Source: Daphnia pulex
Lineage: Eukaryota > Arthropoda > Branchiopoda > Diplostraca > Daphniidae
Reading direction: 5' to 3'
Length of the DNA stretch: 64,000 nucleotides
Assembly (NCBI RefSeq): GCF_021134715.1
Contig: NC_060019.1
Span: 11,980,001 to 12,044,000, forward strand
Every line of letters begins with the position of its first letter. Position 1 is the first letter of the stretch. A program made the position numbers and the translations under genes. Of the stretch, positions 13,701-27,930 are shown piece after piece. Under the pieces are notes generated by a model that worked only from the letters and a program-made list of their open reading frames with translations, was not told the origin of the DNA and did no database searches.

Positions 13701-16700
13701 CGGACCAAATGAAAGAAAATAACCGGTCGGGAAATCTTTTAAGACGAAAATAAAAATAAATGTTTTGGTTGTATCCCTAAAGGTCTTTGGACTCTCCGGG
13801 GCATATTATAGCCATGCACCGAGATAATTCACGAAAATATTTAAAAAATAAAAATTACTTATATATACTAAAATAAGAAGGTGAAATGACAAGCTCAAAC
13901 CACAAGTCTGTGCGTTGCCGAATGAAACAATCTGTGAAATCGTCCCAATTTAATTTCTACATTTACCAAAAAATAAAAAAATAAATTCAAAAATCAAAGT
14001 CTGGAAATTGGCCAAAGTTTAAAAAACGAGAAAAAGAGACGAGAAAATCCCGATTCTTCTTCTGGAGACGTATCAGAATCAGATATACCGGTTACAAACA
14101 ACTTTGGTTTGTTTTTTTTTTTTTTTGTTTCCCTGTGTGGTGGATATTTTTATATGTACATGTTACTACTCTATTCGGTTTTCTATTTTCTCTCTTCTCG
14201 GCGCGCGCGCTGGGGGGAGCGTGCAAAATTTACAAATTCCCAAAAATGAAAACTCTTTTTGGGGGCGATGAGGAAACGCGACAAGAGATTGGGCACATTG
14301 ATCACCGCCGATTCTCTCATACCAAACAACCAAGACCTCAGTGTGAGTACTCTGTGTGTGTGTGTGTATAAAAATAACGTTTGACGTGACAGTTGCTTCG
14401 GTACTATTCCATTACACGCAGCGGTAACGCTGTAAACAATCGCCAACTTTTGATTTATAATGGCATTTCGTTCAGGATAAACAAAAAGTTCATGTCTATA
14501 CCCAACGACCGTTTCGTGATTTCAGGGTGGGCTCCATAAAAAAACCAAACCAGCAAACACATAACCGAAACAACAACCAAAAAATGAGGTCCGTTCCCGT
14601 TTTGAAAAATAAAATAAAATTAGAACTATCGAATTTATCGATCGATTCTTTTAAAAAAATTTTCGCGCATAAGGAATAGAGTTTGTGTCCTACTTTCGAA
14701 AAACATTCGTCCGGTTTAACCTTATCTAACAAAATATTCGTGATTAAACATTTTTTAAAATGTTCGTGTAGTTTACCGGAAGGAATAGATTTTTATTTTA
14801 TTTTGAAGGAACGTTTAAAATTCTTGGTCGGCAGATTTGTCACCGGTTCAAATGTCGTAAAATAAAAGTTTCATTTCGATCGTAAAAATTTAAAAGACGA
14901 TGACAATTCCAGAAATAGAAAGGTAAGAAAAAAAAATGTTTCGGCTTCGCACCTTTTTCGGTATACACACACACACACACACCTAGCCGGAATCCGGAAG
15001 CTTTAGCCCTCCCCAAAGAAGAAGAAGAAGAAGAGATAACACTAAAAGAAGAAGAAGATGGTACGTGTCTTTTTATTCCTTTTACCTTTAGAGAGAGAGA
15101 GAAAATTGAAATGTTTTATGACAGAGCTCTGTGTGTCTGTCGCTATAATAATCCGCTAGAATGGATGGCGGCCCGGATGATGGTGTCCAAAAAATGGTAG
15201 AAGGTCGTAAAAGAAATGGAGGGGCGCACAAGACACTGACACACACACACGGAATTATTTGAGAATTTCACTTTTTCTTTTCTATCTATTTTTTGGTAGA
15301 GTCTTTGAAGCACACGTCTTGATTCGTGCACGTTCGACGAGCAACTGGTTTATGTTGGGAACTACCAAGGGCCGTGCGCCCGTGTGTCCGAAAAGACAAG
15401 CGCCGGTTCTTTTGCCGCCAGAGGGCGCGTACCTCCACAGTGGGCGGAGACAAAGCGCTTTTCATCCCCTTTTCTTCCTTCCAAAAAACTAAAATTTTCT
15501 TTTCTTACCTTTCTCCCCCATTCCTCTATAAATGCTAGGGGAGGGGGAGCCAATCTGAAATTTCCAAAATTTCAATGGCCTTTTTAAAGAACTTTACCGT
15601 CTTACTTTTCATCCCCCCAAAAAACGTAATAATTCTCCAATAAAAATTGAAACTTACAAAAATTGCAATCAGATCTGCTGGCGAGAGTAAAGAAGAAGAA
15701 AAATAAATAAGTAGCCAAAAGGGAATGAACGCACGAAAACAAAAATTTTTTTTAAAAAAGAAAAAGGAAGAAAAAAATGAATAATTCAACAGATGTCTGT
15801 GTGGATGATGATCACACGGTATCCAGTGATACATTTCCCTCTCTTGCCCATCTCTTTTTGTGGTGGAGGATAGTGTTTTTTGGGGTTGGTCTTGTGAACA
15901 AAAAAATATATATATATATAAAAATCTCGGGAAGATGGATACACGCTGCGGGCTGGACGATGATGACACGCAACCGTCAGAAATATTTTTTTTTTCTTTT
16001 TATTTTTCCCAAAAAGATTTTCGACGATTGTTGCACGTGCTCTTACGAAAATTGAACTCTTCCCCCCCCCCCTACTCACTCTTTTTTGAAAAAAATAAAA
16101 TAATTTTATTTCTTTTCCTCAACTTCAATTTCTCAGAGCAGCGGGAGACCCTCACAACTTGGATAACGAGGGTTAAAAGGGATCTTAATAGACACTGCTA
16201 ATTGGCTATCAGTTGATTTATATTTAAAGCGGCATCGATTGTCCAATTTTTAAGACATCACATTTCCCCCATTTTCCCACACAATTTTTCCCCTCTTTTA
16301 TTAGTAGAAAAAGATGATCAATTTATTTTTAATTTGGGTTCTATCTCTAAACGGTTCGATATGTTTTTGTTTTTCTAAGCACCCCGGGGGATTGGATTAA
16401 CTACCCCGGATTATAGAAAACCCAGCGGGTTAAGCTGTTTTATTTTTTTTTGTGGGGTAGTTTTTGACCCCCATCCACACTGATTAATTTATCCCATGAA
16501 AAATGATCGACTCTAATTAGAAAAAGCTTCATCTTACTGTGGAATGTTGGCTAAATACCCCCAGACAAATGTTTTAAAAGATACCAGACAGCAGCAGCAG
16601 AAGCAGCAGCAGATGGAATCTTAATTTTCCCTTGCGTTCGGATTAGTCCGGATGTGAATATTCGCCCGGACATGTTGGAGACGTGGAGCGTGTCGACAGA

Positions 16701-19700
16701 GAGTTAATCTTGTATCTCTCAAATAGACAGTACACACACATGAACTGAATGCTGCTGCACTACTGTGTGTAGTTTATAAAAGCCGGACAATAGTCGAGAA
16801 AACTGTACACGCTTGGTCAGTTTTCCATTCATTCATTCAACAAATAAAATTCTGTCTGAACTGTTATATGATTTTCTATCGAGAAAGAAGAGCCCCCCTC
16901 ACACACAGGTCACAAGGAAAAATAATAAAAAAAGGTTTTTTTTTTTTTTCTTTTTCATTTTTGTGTGTATGTGATATTTTTACTATTTTACTCCCCGCTG
17001 TTTTTCACGGTTGATATATTTCCCCATTCTATTGTGTACAGTTCCCCCCTCGAGAAAAAAGTCTCCCTCCTCTCTCTTTCTTAATACACCTAAAACCGTG
17101 TGGTTATAAAGAAGAAAAAAGGTTCTTCTTCTTCTTCTTGGACTGTTGAAGAAGAAGAATGTGTCTGCTGTGGTGAAACACGTCTCCACTAGCCCCGACA
17201 TGTTTCGTTTTGGGCCTTTTTTTCTTTTTCGATTCTCCAACATCTAGGCTGAATGATTTTTCTTGTTGTTGTTGTCGAACCCCCTTCTTTTTTTCTTTTT
17301 GATTGTAATAATTTCCTTTTCATAAAATTTGAAGGGTTCTTTTCCTTTGGCTGAGGTGGGTATACACAACTCTGTGGGGTGGATGTTATATATGCCTATC
17401 CATTGTAATATCACGTTTTGCGCTCTAGCGGATCATCATAATCGAAACGAACCCGCTGGAAATTCGAGTTAGTTGTTAACTCCCTTTCTGGATGTACTAA
17501 AAAATAAAAAAGTTGGAAAAAACCAGCGATGCGGATGGAGTGAAAAATCGCATCCATCGTCCCTTATAGAGCTGCAACCCTTTTTTAAATTTAATTATGT
17601 GAAGTACGTCGGTCCGCCTTCTCCGGTTCCATAAAGGACCGAAAACCTTGAAAACCCACCCACCATGATCGATTTAAAAGAAAGATTCACTTTCCGTCGA
17701 TCGTATTATATAACCGGCTCACCGTAATATTCATCATCATCATCATCATCTTACCCCTATATTATTGGATAATGCAACATTTTTTTTTATATTATGGGAC
17801 GTGCCCAGACAAAAATATAAAACCAAATGACGGTTATAATTTAGTTTTTTTAAGAGGTTCACATATTCAAACATTGCTAAGGTATATATATATATTGTAG
17901 ACATATAACCCGCATGATTTTTATAAAGGTATCCCCACCCCCAAGAAGAAAAAAAAATTCAATTAATTTTTTTTTCCTTTCCTCTCAAAAGTGTATAAAT
18001 CGATAGTTAAGACTGACATAAAAAAATATAAAAAAAAGCCTTTTAGTATTATATAGTCCGTGCTGGAGAAAAAGAATCAAATAAAAAAAAAAGAAATACT
18101 TTTTTTTTCAAAGTGTCAAAGAAAATCTGAGATGGGGGGCGCTAAAAGTTAAGAAAGAAAATCATAACAATAAAAAAATATTATAAGAATAGGGGGGAAA
18201 AAATCCCTTCAGTGTGTAGTACAATTTATATACTAGCTATTTTACCGGGCGACACCTGTGGTTCGGAAACCCACAGGGTCAACAGGGTCACACCCCGTCG
18301 ACCAAAGACCATCAAACACGTATATATACAATATACATACATCCTATACATCCCAATAGGATCGGTAAAAAGATTTTCTTCAAAATCCTAGCAGGGGCGA
18401 CTACAAATCGAATGGCATTAGCATCTCCCCCTCATCCGCAGCAGCACTTCTTCCTTTTTTTTGAACTTCCCAAATGGAAAGAAAAAAATAGAATGAATAG
18501 AAAAATAAAAAAAAGAGTTGAGGTGTCTGACAGATGAAACCCCCGGCCAGTAAATCGTCGTCACCATTTGGTTGAAGAAAAAATCCGAGTTGTGTGAATA
18601 GGAAAAAAAAAGTGTTGGAATAAATCCGAAAGAAAAGAAGAACTTAGGAGAAGAAAGAAAGCATTTGTTTATGTATATATACCATACACTTTTCTTTCTT
18701 TTTGTTGTTCGTTCGTTATTGTTTAGTTTCCAGCTGTGGGTTTATGTATAGCTAGTGTCGCCCAAAGACTTTCAGACGGTCTAAAGTATATAGAGAGAAA
18801 TACATATTCATTATTCCGTTTTGTAAGTTGTCAAACATCACAAATTTCATTTTTTTTCCCCACTCCAATACAACAATAAAAGTGTGAAAATATGGTCAGA
18901 GAGATCGAACCATTCCGGATTGTTGAATCTTTCATCAGAGATTTATTTTAAGTTTCCGGTGCATATAGGACCTAACATACACACAAGGGTGTGGTCAAGA
19001 ACTTTCGGTTGCACCCCGCTATATATATATAACGCTGGGCGTGTTTTGAACAATCAAAGTTGAATTTTTTCTTTTTTTAAATAAGAAAGAAAAAAAGAAA
19101 AAAAGGCGGAAGTGCCCCCGTGAAATTGAATCCAGTCGAATGGCCACAAGGAAAAAATAGATTTCGGCCGTTGGGGTTTTTTTTTTTCTTGTGCGGTCGC
19201 ACGACAGACGGCCACAATATAACGAACAAAATGTTAAGGGTATATTATATATCTCCCCCCCCCCCTCTACATTTTTTTTATAGATGATTACCTGATGTGA
19301 ACTGTACTGGATGTAATGCCGGGCTATGTTATATATACATTTTAAAAGAAAAAGGAACAAGAAGGGGATATTACACGATGGATGTGGGCTTCCATTTTGA
19401 TACACCGGAAATGTCCGAACCGCAGGCAAACACGCGAGAAAATTTTAACTGATTTTTTTTTGTTTCTTTCTGGAATTTTTCAATCACGAAATAAAACCAC
19501 GGAAAAATTGTTGGTTTCCCCCTGGACAAAATTGACACGCAACGACTCTTCGTGGAAAATCTAAATAAATAAAACATTTTTGAAGCGAAACAATCGGCGC
19601 CAAATTTAAACACCCCCGAAAAAGATAAAAAGAATGATTCGAATCAAACCGGACGGCCTCTCTCTTTCTCTCTGCTGGACATCATCTCAACCTTGGCTTA

Positions 19701-22700
19701 AAACCGTATCCAATTGCTTGGAGCACGTCTGGAAGTTTTGGTATCAGAATTGTAAAAACAAAAAACAATTCAATTGGACGAAGGGGGGAAGAAGAAAGAA
19801 GAAAAAAGAAGATCGTGCGGACTCGTTTTCACGCCTCGTTCTATTATTATACTATATCAGCAGCAGACTGGGGGCTGCCGGACGATGGATATATATATAT
19901 ATTCATGCCACATTGTTGTACAACATGTCCCGAGGTCCTATAACACAACAATTTAACGACGTCTAATTCAACAGAAAGACCCATCCAATTTTCAACCATT
20001 TTGAATTATTTTTTTTGTTTTTTGTTTTGTTTTGTTTTTTTCTGGGGCTGGATGGGTTTCCGGCCCATCCACCGGCCATTTAAGGCCAACAAGGAGGAGG
20101 AGAGATCCTATAAAAGAAAAAAGGGGGGCACCATAGTGTAACATGTAATACTACACAACATCTAACCCCTTTTTTGTTTTTCTTTTTTTGGGCTGAAAGG
20201 AAAAACGAAAGAAAATGAACGGCTGCCGTAATCTATTACGCAATATATGCAGCAGCAGCAGCAGCAGCACAGACATTGTTGTTGTTGTTATATTGCGCCC
20301 GGCAATTTTGAATCTCTCCCGGAGTGTCTAGAGAAATAATTCACGGTGAATTGTTCTTGTACAACAGCAAACAACAAGGGATGGTACGCACACAGGGAAG
20401 AACCTGTCACGGTCCAGCAGAGATAGTCTGCAGATATGGTGGAAGAATTATTATAGAAGATGGCCCGGAGCAAATCACGAGCCCTTTGGGCCTGGAAATT
20501 ACGCAAAAGGACGACGAGAGAAATTACAACAAAAGAAAATCGAAACAAATAAAAAATGGGAAATCTTCCGAAACGAAATAAATTCGATTAAAACGAATTC
20601 GTTTTTTCAAAGCGAAAAAAAAAATTTCCGCTCAAATCATTTTGGGCGGGAAAAAAATGTTTGAATTCCCCCCCCCCCCAAAAGAAAAACGGGCGTCGCC
20701 CAGCACGCGATGTTGTAATAACGAAAAAAAACAAAACAAAAATATATGACTGTTACAGTCTACATAACGAATGGAATGTCAAAAAAAGAGAAAGAAAGAA
20801 GAAACTGCGATGCGAAATTTCTTTCTCCTTTTATTTTTAACACACATGAAAGAGTCTAGACTTTGGCCGGGCGTCTCGGATGACCGGGCTTGTGCCCACA
20901 GCACATTATTCAGCCGCAGAAAAATTCTCCAAACAATTTCACTTCCTTCATTCTTTTATTTTCTTTTTTCTTCCAAATATTACATTGGAATAACTCTTTC
21001 GCGTTCTTCATTAATGTACCAACTCAAAACATTTTTTTTTTTTTTTGTAAGAATTAAGTTCGATAGAAAGAAAAGTGGCCATAAATCAAATTCTATAGAA
21101 AGAAGAAGAACAGTCTTGTGTGTGTGTGTGTGTACCAGCAGACAAAGTAAACCTATTGTTTTGCATTTCTTAGCTGAGCTTTGCTTTCTCCTCCGTGTGG
21201 AATTAGATGGCCGGGGCGTTTTGGGTTTGTTGTTGTTTTTTAGGGCCAAAGTTCTTCTTCTTCTTTTTCGCTGGCTCCCAAGATGGCCGCCATACACGAC
21301 CATCGAAATAATTTACGACCGTCTTCAACATTCTTTCACCAAAAAGAAAAGGCCCCAAAACGAACGAAACCTATAGCGAATCACAGCTCCGAGCGGAGAA
21401 AACAACGCGCGTTTTGTTTGTTTGTTCAACATCAACAACAAACACAATTTTTCCTTTGACTTGGATTATCAGTCAATGAATTCGCCAAAATTTTAAAAAG
21501 CGGCGCGAATTTTGAAAAAAAAAAAGAAAAAAAGAAAATTAATTTTCTCCCGACGTTAATGATGACTCGGTCGCAATCCGATCCGGTCGTCGGAAAGAAA
21601 AAGCGGAAAATAAACGGCCGCAGAGGGAGATAAGACACACACATACATCATCCGCTTTAATAATTCCGTAATAAGAGAAAACAAACAACCGAAAAAAAAA
21701 GCGAACGCGTGCGCTCCCGGAGAGAGAGAGAGAGAGAGAGTCTGCTGAAGAAGCACATGCTGTGACGGTTCAAGCTACGGGGGCCCGGAAGAAAAAAAAA
21801 AAATAAAGATTGTGGCCGCGGGAGTTTGTTGGTCTCACAGCGGGACGCCATATACTACACCCGCGCGCCGATCATTGATGGAATTTTCTTTTTTCTTTCT
21901 TATTAGTTCCGATAGATCGTCTGACCCTTTTTTGTGCCTTTTCCCTCATCTATACAAGATCAAATATTTGTGTGATGTTAATTGCTGTTTAACCTAAATA
22001 CCTATCCAGGTGGTATAATAAACATTTTTCTTTTTCAGGTATTTTTTCGTTTTCTTTTTTCAAAAGCTGCCGGGAAATAGTTTCATATATATATATGTTT
22101 CCATTTATTTAAATGGCGTATGGCGTGTCGACTATTCAAAAATGCCCAACTCCCTTTTCTTTTTTTTTCAAAGTAGTTTTGGTTCGTCCATATAATAAGA
22201 TCGTTCATTCTTGATAGACATCACTTTGTGTTATGTAGGTGAAACCCCGGCTACTAGGGATAGCTCGACAATAATAACACAACACGGACAATGTATCAAA
22301 CATTTTCCAATGTTATAAGCTCCTTCTCTTTTTTACCTTTATTCTTTTTTTGTTGAAAATATAGGCGTGTCCCGCCCAATAATGCAAATGAGGTCGACTA
22401 AACGGGAAATGTTTCATTTCGCGAAAAAAATAAAAATAAAAAAAAATAATGTTAACCAGTCTAGCTAGATGAGTTCACTGCCCAGGTGGTCATAACGTAC
22501 ACAGGGCGTGTGTGTGATATCGATCTATCGGTGAATTAAAAAAATTAAGTCGAGCGAAAAATTTTAAAAAATAAAAAAGTAGAACGGAACGCGGGAAAGA
22601 AAAACAAAAAAAAAGTCCATCACGTAATCGACTATGTATAGCAGTTCAGCAGCACGTGTGTGTGTGTGTGAAAAGGTGATGGGTATACCGCAGAACACGG

Positions 22701-23676
22701 GCCAACACCTTGCCACTTACATACAGAGCCGGGCCGACCAGGAAAGAAAAATAAAAAGAAGACGAAAGAATGAAGAACAAAACAACATCTCTCGGCTAAA
22801 TCTACCACATCCATCAACTGCTGGTGTGCACACTGTAATTAAGACCGGTGGTAATGATGAGAAATCTCATCAACCCAAAAGGAGGGAGAAGAGAACAGCA
22901 GAGTCTATTCTTTTCTCCACGCAAAAGGGGGGAGCCCTCGACATTTTTGTTTCGTTTCGAATCAAAAGAATCAAAGAAAATCTCATTTCTAAATCATCAT
23001 CAGAATACTATGCGCTGCTGCTGCTGTGCTGTTCGGTTGCCACCATTGCGTTCGTGCTGATATGCGTGCGCCAAAGAAACAAACGGAACAACAAACCATT
23101 TTTTTGTTTTGTGTTTCTGCTGGCAAGATTTCAAAGAATGAAGAAACTCATTGCCGGGTCATCTGACAAAACAAGAATGTGTCAGCCAGTTTGAAAAATC
23201 GGGTGGGAAAAAAATAAAATAAAATAAAAGAAGAAGAAGAAGAAGAGATAATCTTCCTTGAGCTCTTCTCTCACGCTCTTACATATATATACAAGTACAT
23301 CAAAGGGAGAGACAGTGCAGCAGTGGCGGGATGTATATGTACAGGAAGGAGAGAGGACAGGTAGAATGCAATAACTATAACTCCTATCTAACCTTATCCG
23401 CGGCGTACCTGAGGACCTCTTTAAGTTCCTATCAATCCCACAGCATTTTCTAAGTTTTTCTAATCACACACATACGTTGAAGGAAAGGAGAAAAAAAAGG
23501 ATTTCCCCGAATCCTTTAAATTTTATGGCTAAACTGATAGCACGTCTGAGAGTTCAACGGAAAACATTTCCATCCGGATAAAAAAAAAAGCTTTAAGAGC
23601 TTTAATTCTTAAAAAAAAAAAATAATTTCTGTGGACTTACCATGTCGTGACGTAACCGGTGCAATAAATCGTCCAT
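10739..23676 (-). CDS. Proline-rich SH3-ligand adaptor with FAM89/LURAP-like N-terminal helix
   Basis: Three coding exons on minus: 23676-23641 (12 codons, start MDDLLHRLRHDM), 13633-12778 and 11694-10739. Together they make 616 codons in frame. The first donor is gtaagt; acceptors are tttccag and attgcag. The first two exons join into LRHDMVELSSQGD then QQIWLMYGQFEQV. That spacing resembles the LR-x-EM-V-x-L...QL-x-x-LYE helix of FAM89/LURAP adaptors; this is inference. The rest looks disordered: an Arg-rich patch, acidic-serine stretches, class II-like SH3 ligands (PPPVLPKPRRTLP, PPPLPARPSRPP), a 9-Gln tract, poly-Ser and His-rich segments. It ends DEYGFRAVSHMV. A cytoplasmic scaffold is likely, but no named orthologue was recognised. 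Confidence 0.72.
11695..12777 (-). other. Intron 2 of the proline-rich adaptor gene
   Basis: A 1.1 kb phase-1 intron with donor gtaaac after GATCGAG and acceptor attgcag. AT-rich, with no coding signal seen. Confidence 0.75.
13634..23640 (-). other. 10-kb first intron of the proline-rich adaptor gene
   Basis: Inferred phase-0 intron joining the 12-codon start exon to the main exons. It contains many A/T homopolymers, CAG-type triplet runs (20251-20269), a GA tract (21721-21740) and poly-C runs (16062-16072, 19255-19265, 20668-20679). Long open frames such as 20771-21376 (+) are low-complexity and match no family I know. No RNA gene or transposon was recognised. Confidence 0.6.
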
Positions 23677-23891
23677 CGTGTGTCGAGTCCAATTTTTCTA
23701 AATAACAATCGAATTATTTGAATCAAAAGTCGAAAACACAAACATATATCTATATATAAAACTGACAGTTTCTTATATATTCCTATATAGACAAGAAAAT
23801 AATAATGATGGCTAAGGATTTAGAGGGGGGATAGACTGAAATTGTCGATTCGATCACGCAGGGACTCCTGACATACGATTTTTTTTTTTTT

Positions 23892-23910
23892 GGGGGGGGG
23901 GGGGGGGGGG
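23892..23910 (+). repeat. Poly-G tract (19 G)
   Basis: Nineteen consecutive G directly after an 11-T run, about 215 bp upstream on the minus strand of the adaptor start codon. Confidence 0.95.
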
Positions 23911-24372
23911 TGTCTGGTTTCCATTTGTAATTTCAGATGAGGAGGGCTCCTTTCTGGCTCCTGCCGTGTCGTTAAAAAGAGAGAAACATTCAAACAGGGA
24001 CCCCGGAAAAAAACAAAAAAACATTTCCACCTGAAGATTTTTTTCGGGGGGAGGAAGAAACCTCTACCTCTATAATCTTATGCGATATAACCTTTCGTTT
24101 CCACCCCCACCGTCTTGGGTTGTTGTAACAACAACAACAACAACCCTCATATTCATTTTCTGTTTTTTCCTTAGAGAGAAAGAAAGAGAGAGAGTTGGAT
24201 CATCTTTTATTATACAACGGACTGTTCAATTTGCATATGTAGGTAGAATATCCGCTCGAGGGTTTTTTGTTAAAGAAATGAAGGAGAGAGAAAAAAAAAG
24301 GAATTCTAGTGGCACTCTCGTCTGCTTTTGTGTGTGTGTGTGTGTCTCCCGACAGAAATCTACAATCACCAC

Positions 24373-24377
<5 letters not shown>

Positions 24378-24406
<29 letters not shown>
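24378..24406 (+). repeat. CA microsatellite
   Basis: Uninterrupted AC/CA dinucleotide run of about 29 bp; a shorter TG run lies about 40 bp to its left. Confidence 0.95.
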
Positions 24407-24408
<2 letters not shown>

Positions 24409-27215
24409 CGTACGTATATTACAATCTATATATGCGCACGTTTATAATCTCTTTCGGCTTTACACTCAAATGTCGGGAGAAGTTTGGATATGAGGCCGAC
24501 GAAATTTTTTCACGACGCGGTTAAGTGCAGAGAAGATTTGAAATGTTTTATTTCTTCCACAAAAAGAAACTTTTTTTAATTTTTTAGTTTTCCTTTTTTA
24601 AAATTTCTATTCTATACAAGGGCATTACAGACTACTTACACCGAGGATTATCACTGGTGGTGCGTGGTGGTTGTTTTTTCAAAAAAAAAATTGGCCGGGG
24701 TTCTGAATTTTTTTTTGAAATTTTTGGCGCGGAAAAATTTCGAATTTTTTGGCGCGACATTCAAACGACACTGAGAAAGGTCAAGAGACGCGGACGGCCG
24801 GACGCTGGGAATTTTTGAACTTGGGATAAAAGGAAAAGAAGAATTGATTGAAGGCATCAGCCATTTCAGTCACGTCACTGCACGATAGTGGACCTATAAG
24901 TGTCCAGCATGGAACGCCAAACTCGTCGAAGATCTACACTTATATAAAGGTGATGGTTGGTGGGGAGGGAAACCAAACAGAAAGTAGTCGACTGCGTGTT
25001 ATCGCACAGGCGATGAAAATGGGCAGCCAACAAGACACAAGAATCTGTGATGGAAGAGACTCTATTGCTGGCCCTTCTCTATTAGTCAGCCAGAGAGTCC
25101 GGCAACCGAAACCAAAAAATGTTCAGATATGAATGGGGAAATGGGGGCCAGCCCGGCACCGGCAATCGGGTCACCTGAATTTTTTTTCGTCAGGTTCCGT
25201 AGCGGATAGGACACACGCGGTGAATTGGTGTTCTTTTTTCTTTTTAAATTTTTATTCTCAAACCGCAATCACATGTTTTTCACGCTCTAATTATTCGAAA
25301 TTCGGTGCATTAAAAAATAAAATTCAAATTCCTTTTTAAAAATAAAATTTCCAACTCACCGGAAAAAAACGATTTCAAAATGTTCTATAATCGATGGGTT
25401 GACACACTCACTGACACAAACATACACACACACACACACAGAGACGGAGGGGACGGTTGAAAAACACACACACAACGGAAAATGTATCGGAAAAAAATTG
25501 TATAAATTTTTGTTCGGGCTGGACAGAAGAATTTCCACGTGACCACGGGGCGCCTAACCAAAGGCGACTGGGGCCCGTCTAATACTCGGCCCATTCTCTC
25601 TCCCGTCCAGCTCTTTTTTTTTCCCCTCTCTATCTGCTGTGCGTGTGTGTGTGTATATAATGCTTATATGTTTGTATATATCCATGTGAACAAGAACTAC
25701 ATACGCAAAGCAGCTAGAGAAGAGACGCGCCTGCGCTTGGCCACCGCCCAGTTGGTTCAATTTCCTTCGGCTGGCCATTGCTGCGTCCCTTTTGGGGGCT
25801 CTTTTTTCTTTTTCTTTTTCATTCGTTGAACTGAGACGTTTGGTTCAATTGGTACGCGAAACGATCATAGATAGGAATGCGCTCCTTGCGCGACACATAA
25901 AACCGCTGTGACGCAATAGCGTTCGAACGGAAGAAGATGCGAAGCCCAAAAAAGGGGGTTCTCACGATTTTGAACGCGTGTTCAACGGCCGTTCGGTACT
26001 CTTACGTGTGTATATAGTTTGTGCGGTTAACGACGCGTAATAGATTGCCATTTCCTTATTCATTGCGAGGGGCAATGAAATCAAATCAAGAATAGAAATC
26101 AAATGGAAGAAGAAGAAGACAAAAAATAAAATAAGATAAAAGTTTTTAAAAAATAAAATACCAGATATGCAAATGAGCCGAGTGTAAGACGTCATTTCTC
26201 AAACTCCCACTTTTTTCTTGATCCAAAAGGGCCAAAAGATTCCAAAGACAAGAAGAGGAGGAAAAAAAATAAGAAAAGAAGAAGAAGGAGGTGGTTATAT
26301 ACCTGGTCCCTAGCTATATGTACGTGCTGCTGCCTCCCAATATTAACTTTGATTACAACTCGGAGCCACTTTTTCGGCCCTTCGGCCGCCAGCCACAGGT
26401 AACGCCTTGCACACCAAGACTCTTCTTCTTCTTCTTGAAATTTCCCAAAAGAAAATGAAACAACAATTTCAAAAGTTGAAATTCTTTTTAGTTTTTCAAT
26501 CGGCGTATCAACCGGGAAATTCAAACGCCTTGACAACAACCTCATATACCTTCGCGGTAGCCCCCCCCCCCCGACACGGTGTGCAACAATCAGCCAGGTA
26601 TAATAATTAAATGCAAATTCGTGTCACGACTTTCTTTTGTTAGATTGCGTCACTGAGTAGAGTAGTGGACGTCGGGGAAAATTATTTAGGCGGGATAATA
26701 TCCGCGTTACCTACACCGCAGGATTCGTTTTTTTTTTTCTTTTTTCTTTTTTATTTAGTTGGTCACTAAAATAACAATGAGAACTTTTCAATGCGGAATA
26801 TAAGAATCCGGCTCGGCTGGACCCCCTCCAATCTAATAGTCGAGACCAGTCCCATTATAAACACGTAAATAATTCGGGCAATAATCCGAATTATTAATTA
26901 TTCAAAAAAGAAAAAGAAAAAGTTAATAACAATAAAAAGAATAAAAGGGAAAACCAGTGATTATATAATGTTAACATCATTAAAATTCGAAATGAAATCG
27001 AGTACGTATATCTAGAAAATAATTTAAAAAAGAAAAAAAAGGAGCTTTTCAGTATCCCCCCAATCACTTGCTGCCTATTATATTCCGGCGTCCGCTGTTT
27101 CTGGCTGCTGCTTCTTTTACTTTTTCCTTCCATGATGAACAATCCGGTTGATTGTGATTGATCGAGAGGATTCAGTAGTAAAACTTTGGTGGTTAGATAT
27201 ACAGAGAGTGTGTGT

Positions 27216-27230
27216 GGGGGGGGGGGGGGG
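27216..27230 (+). repeat. Poly-G tract (15 G)
   Basis: Fifteen G following a short GT run; one of several G/C homopolymers in this non-coding region. Confidence 0.95.
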
Positions 27231-27915
27231 AATATACTGGCTGCCGTACGCTGAGGTACGCTAGTGAGCAGTCGATCAAAATGATTCATCAAGCGCAACA
27301 GGGAAGAAGAAGAAGAAGAAAAAACCGGATTCCAGTTCTTTTTCAGTTTTTTTTTCCTTTTTTGTTTTACCTTAATTAGATGTTACATCCGTAATCACTC
27401 CCTATATACTGTCAAGGTCAACGACATGACGCATTACGTGTCTCTCCTTTTGTCTAATCAGCAGAAAAAATGTACAACTCGTGCCACGTTTTTCAATGTC
27501 AACCCCACCCGAAATTTAATTTCAGACAATTCAAAAAACAAAACAAAAAAAACAATGACGAAATTCAATCGGAAATCGATGAATCATATTTAAAGAAAAA
27601 AAATTGCGTTGATAGCCGCGACCGTGAATATTTATACACGCGAGACGGAATAGAAAAAAAAAGAAAAAATCTCACAACACGATATGATTACATTTCGGGA
27701 GAGGATTTATTTCCCGATCTACAAGAAGATGATGATGACCGCGGGGGATTTCAAAGTTCCGTAAGGCACGAATGTTAACAATGGCCTTGGGAATTGAATG
27801 GTAATGGGAGAGGCCGTCAGCTCAAGGAGCAGACAAACCCCATAAGCCGATGGGCTTAACAACAATGTAATTTAACAACAACAGCCCGAAAGCCATACAA
27901 CAAGGCTCTTCCCCT

Positions 27916-27930
27916 CCCCCCCCCCCCCCC
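27916..27930 (+). repeat. Poly-C tract (15 C)
   Basis: Fifteen C, preceded by CCCCT, in non-coding DNA. Confidence 0.95.

Noticed and set aside
20771-21376. 201-residue plus frame
   Set aside because: Low-complexity poly-Lys/Phe composition from A/T runs; it lies inside the adaptor intron.
22634-23194. 186-residue plus frame
   Set aside because: Composition driven by GT and AAG repeats, no recognisable domain, no support from splice signals.
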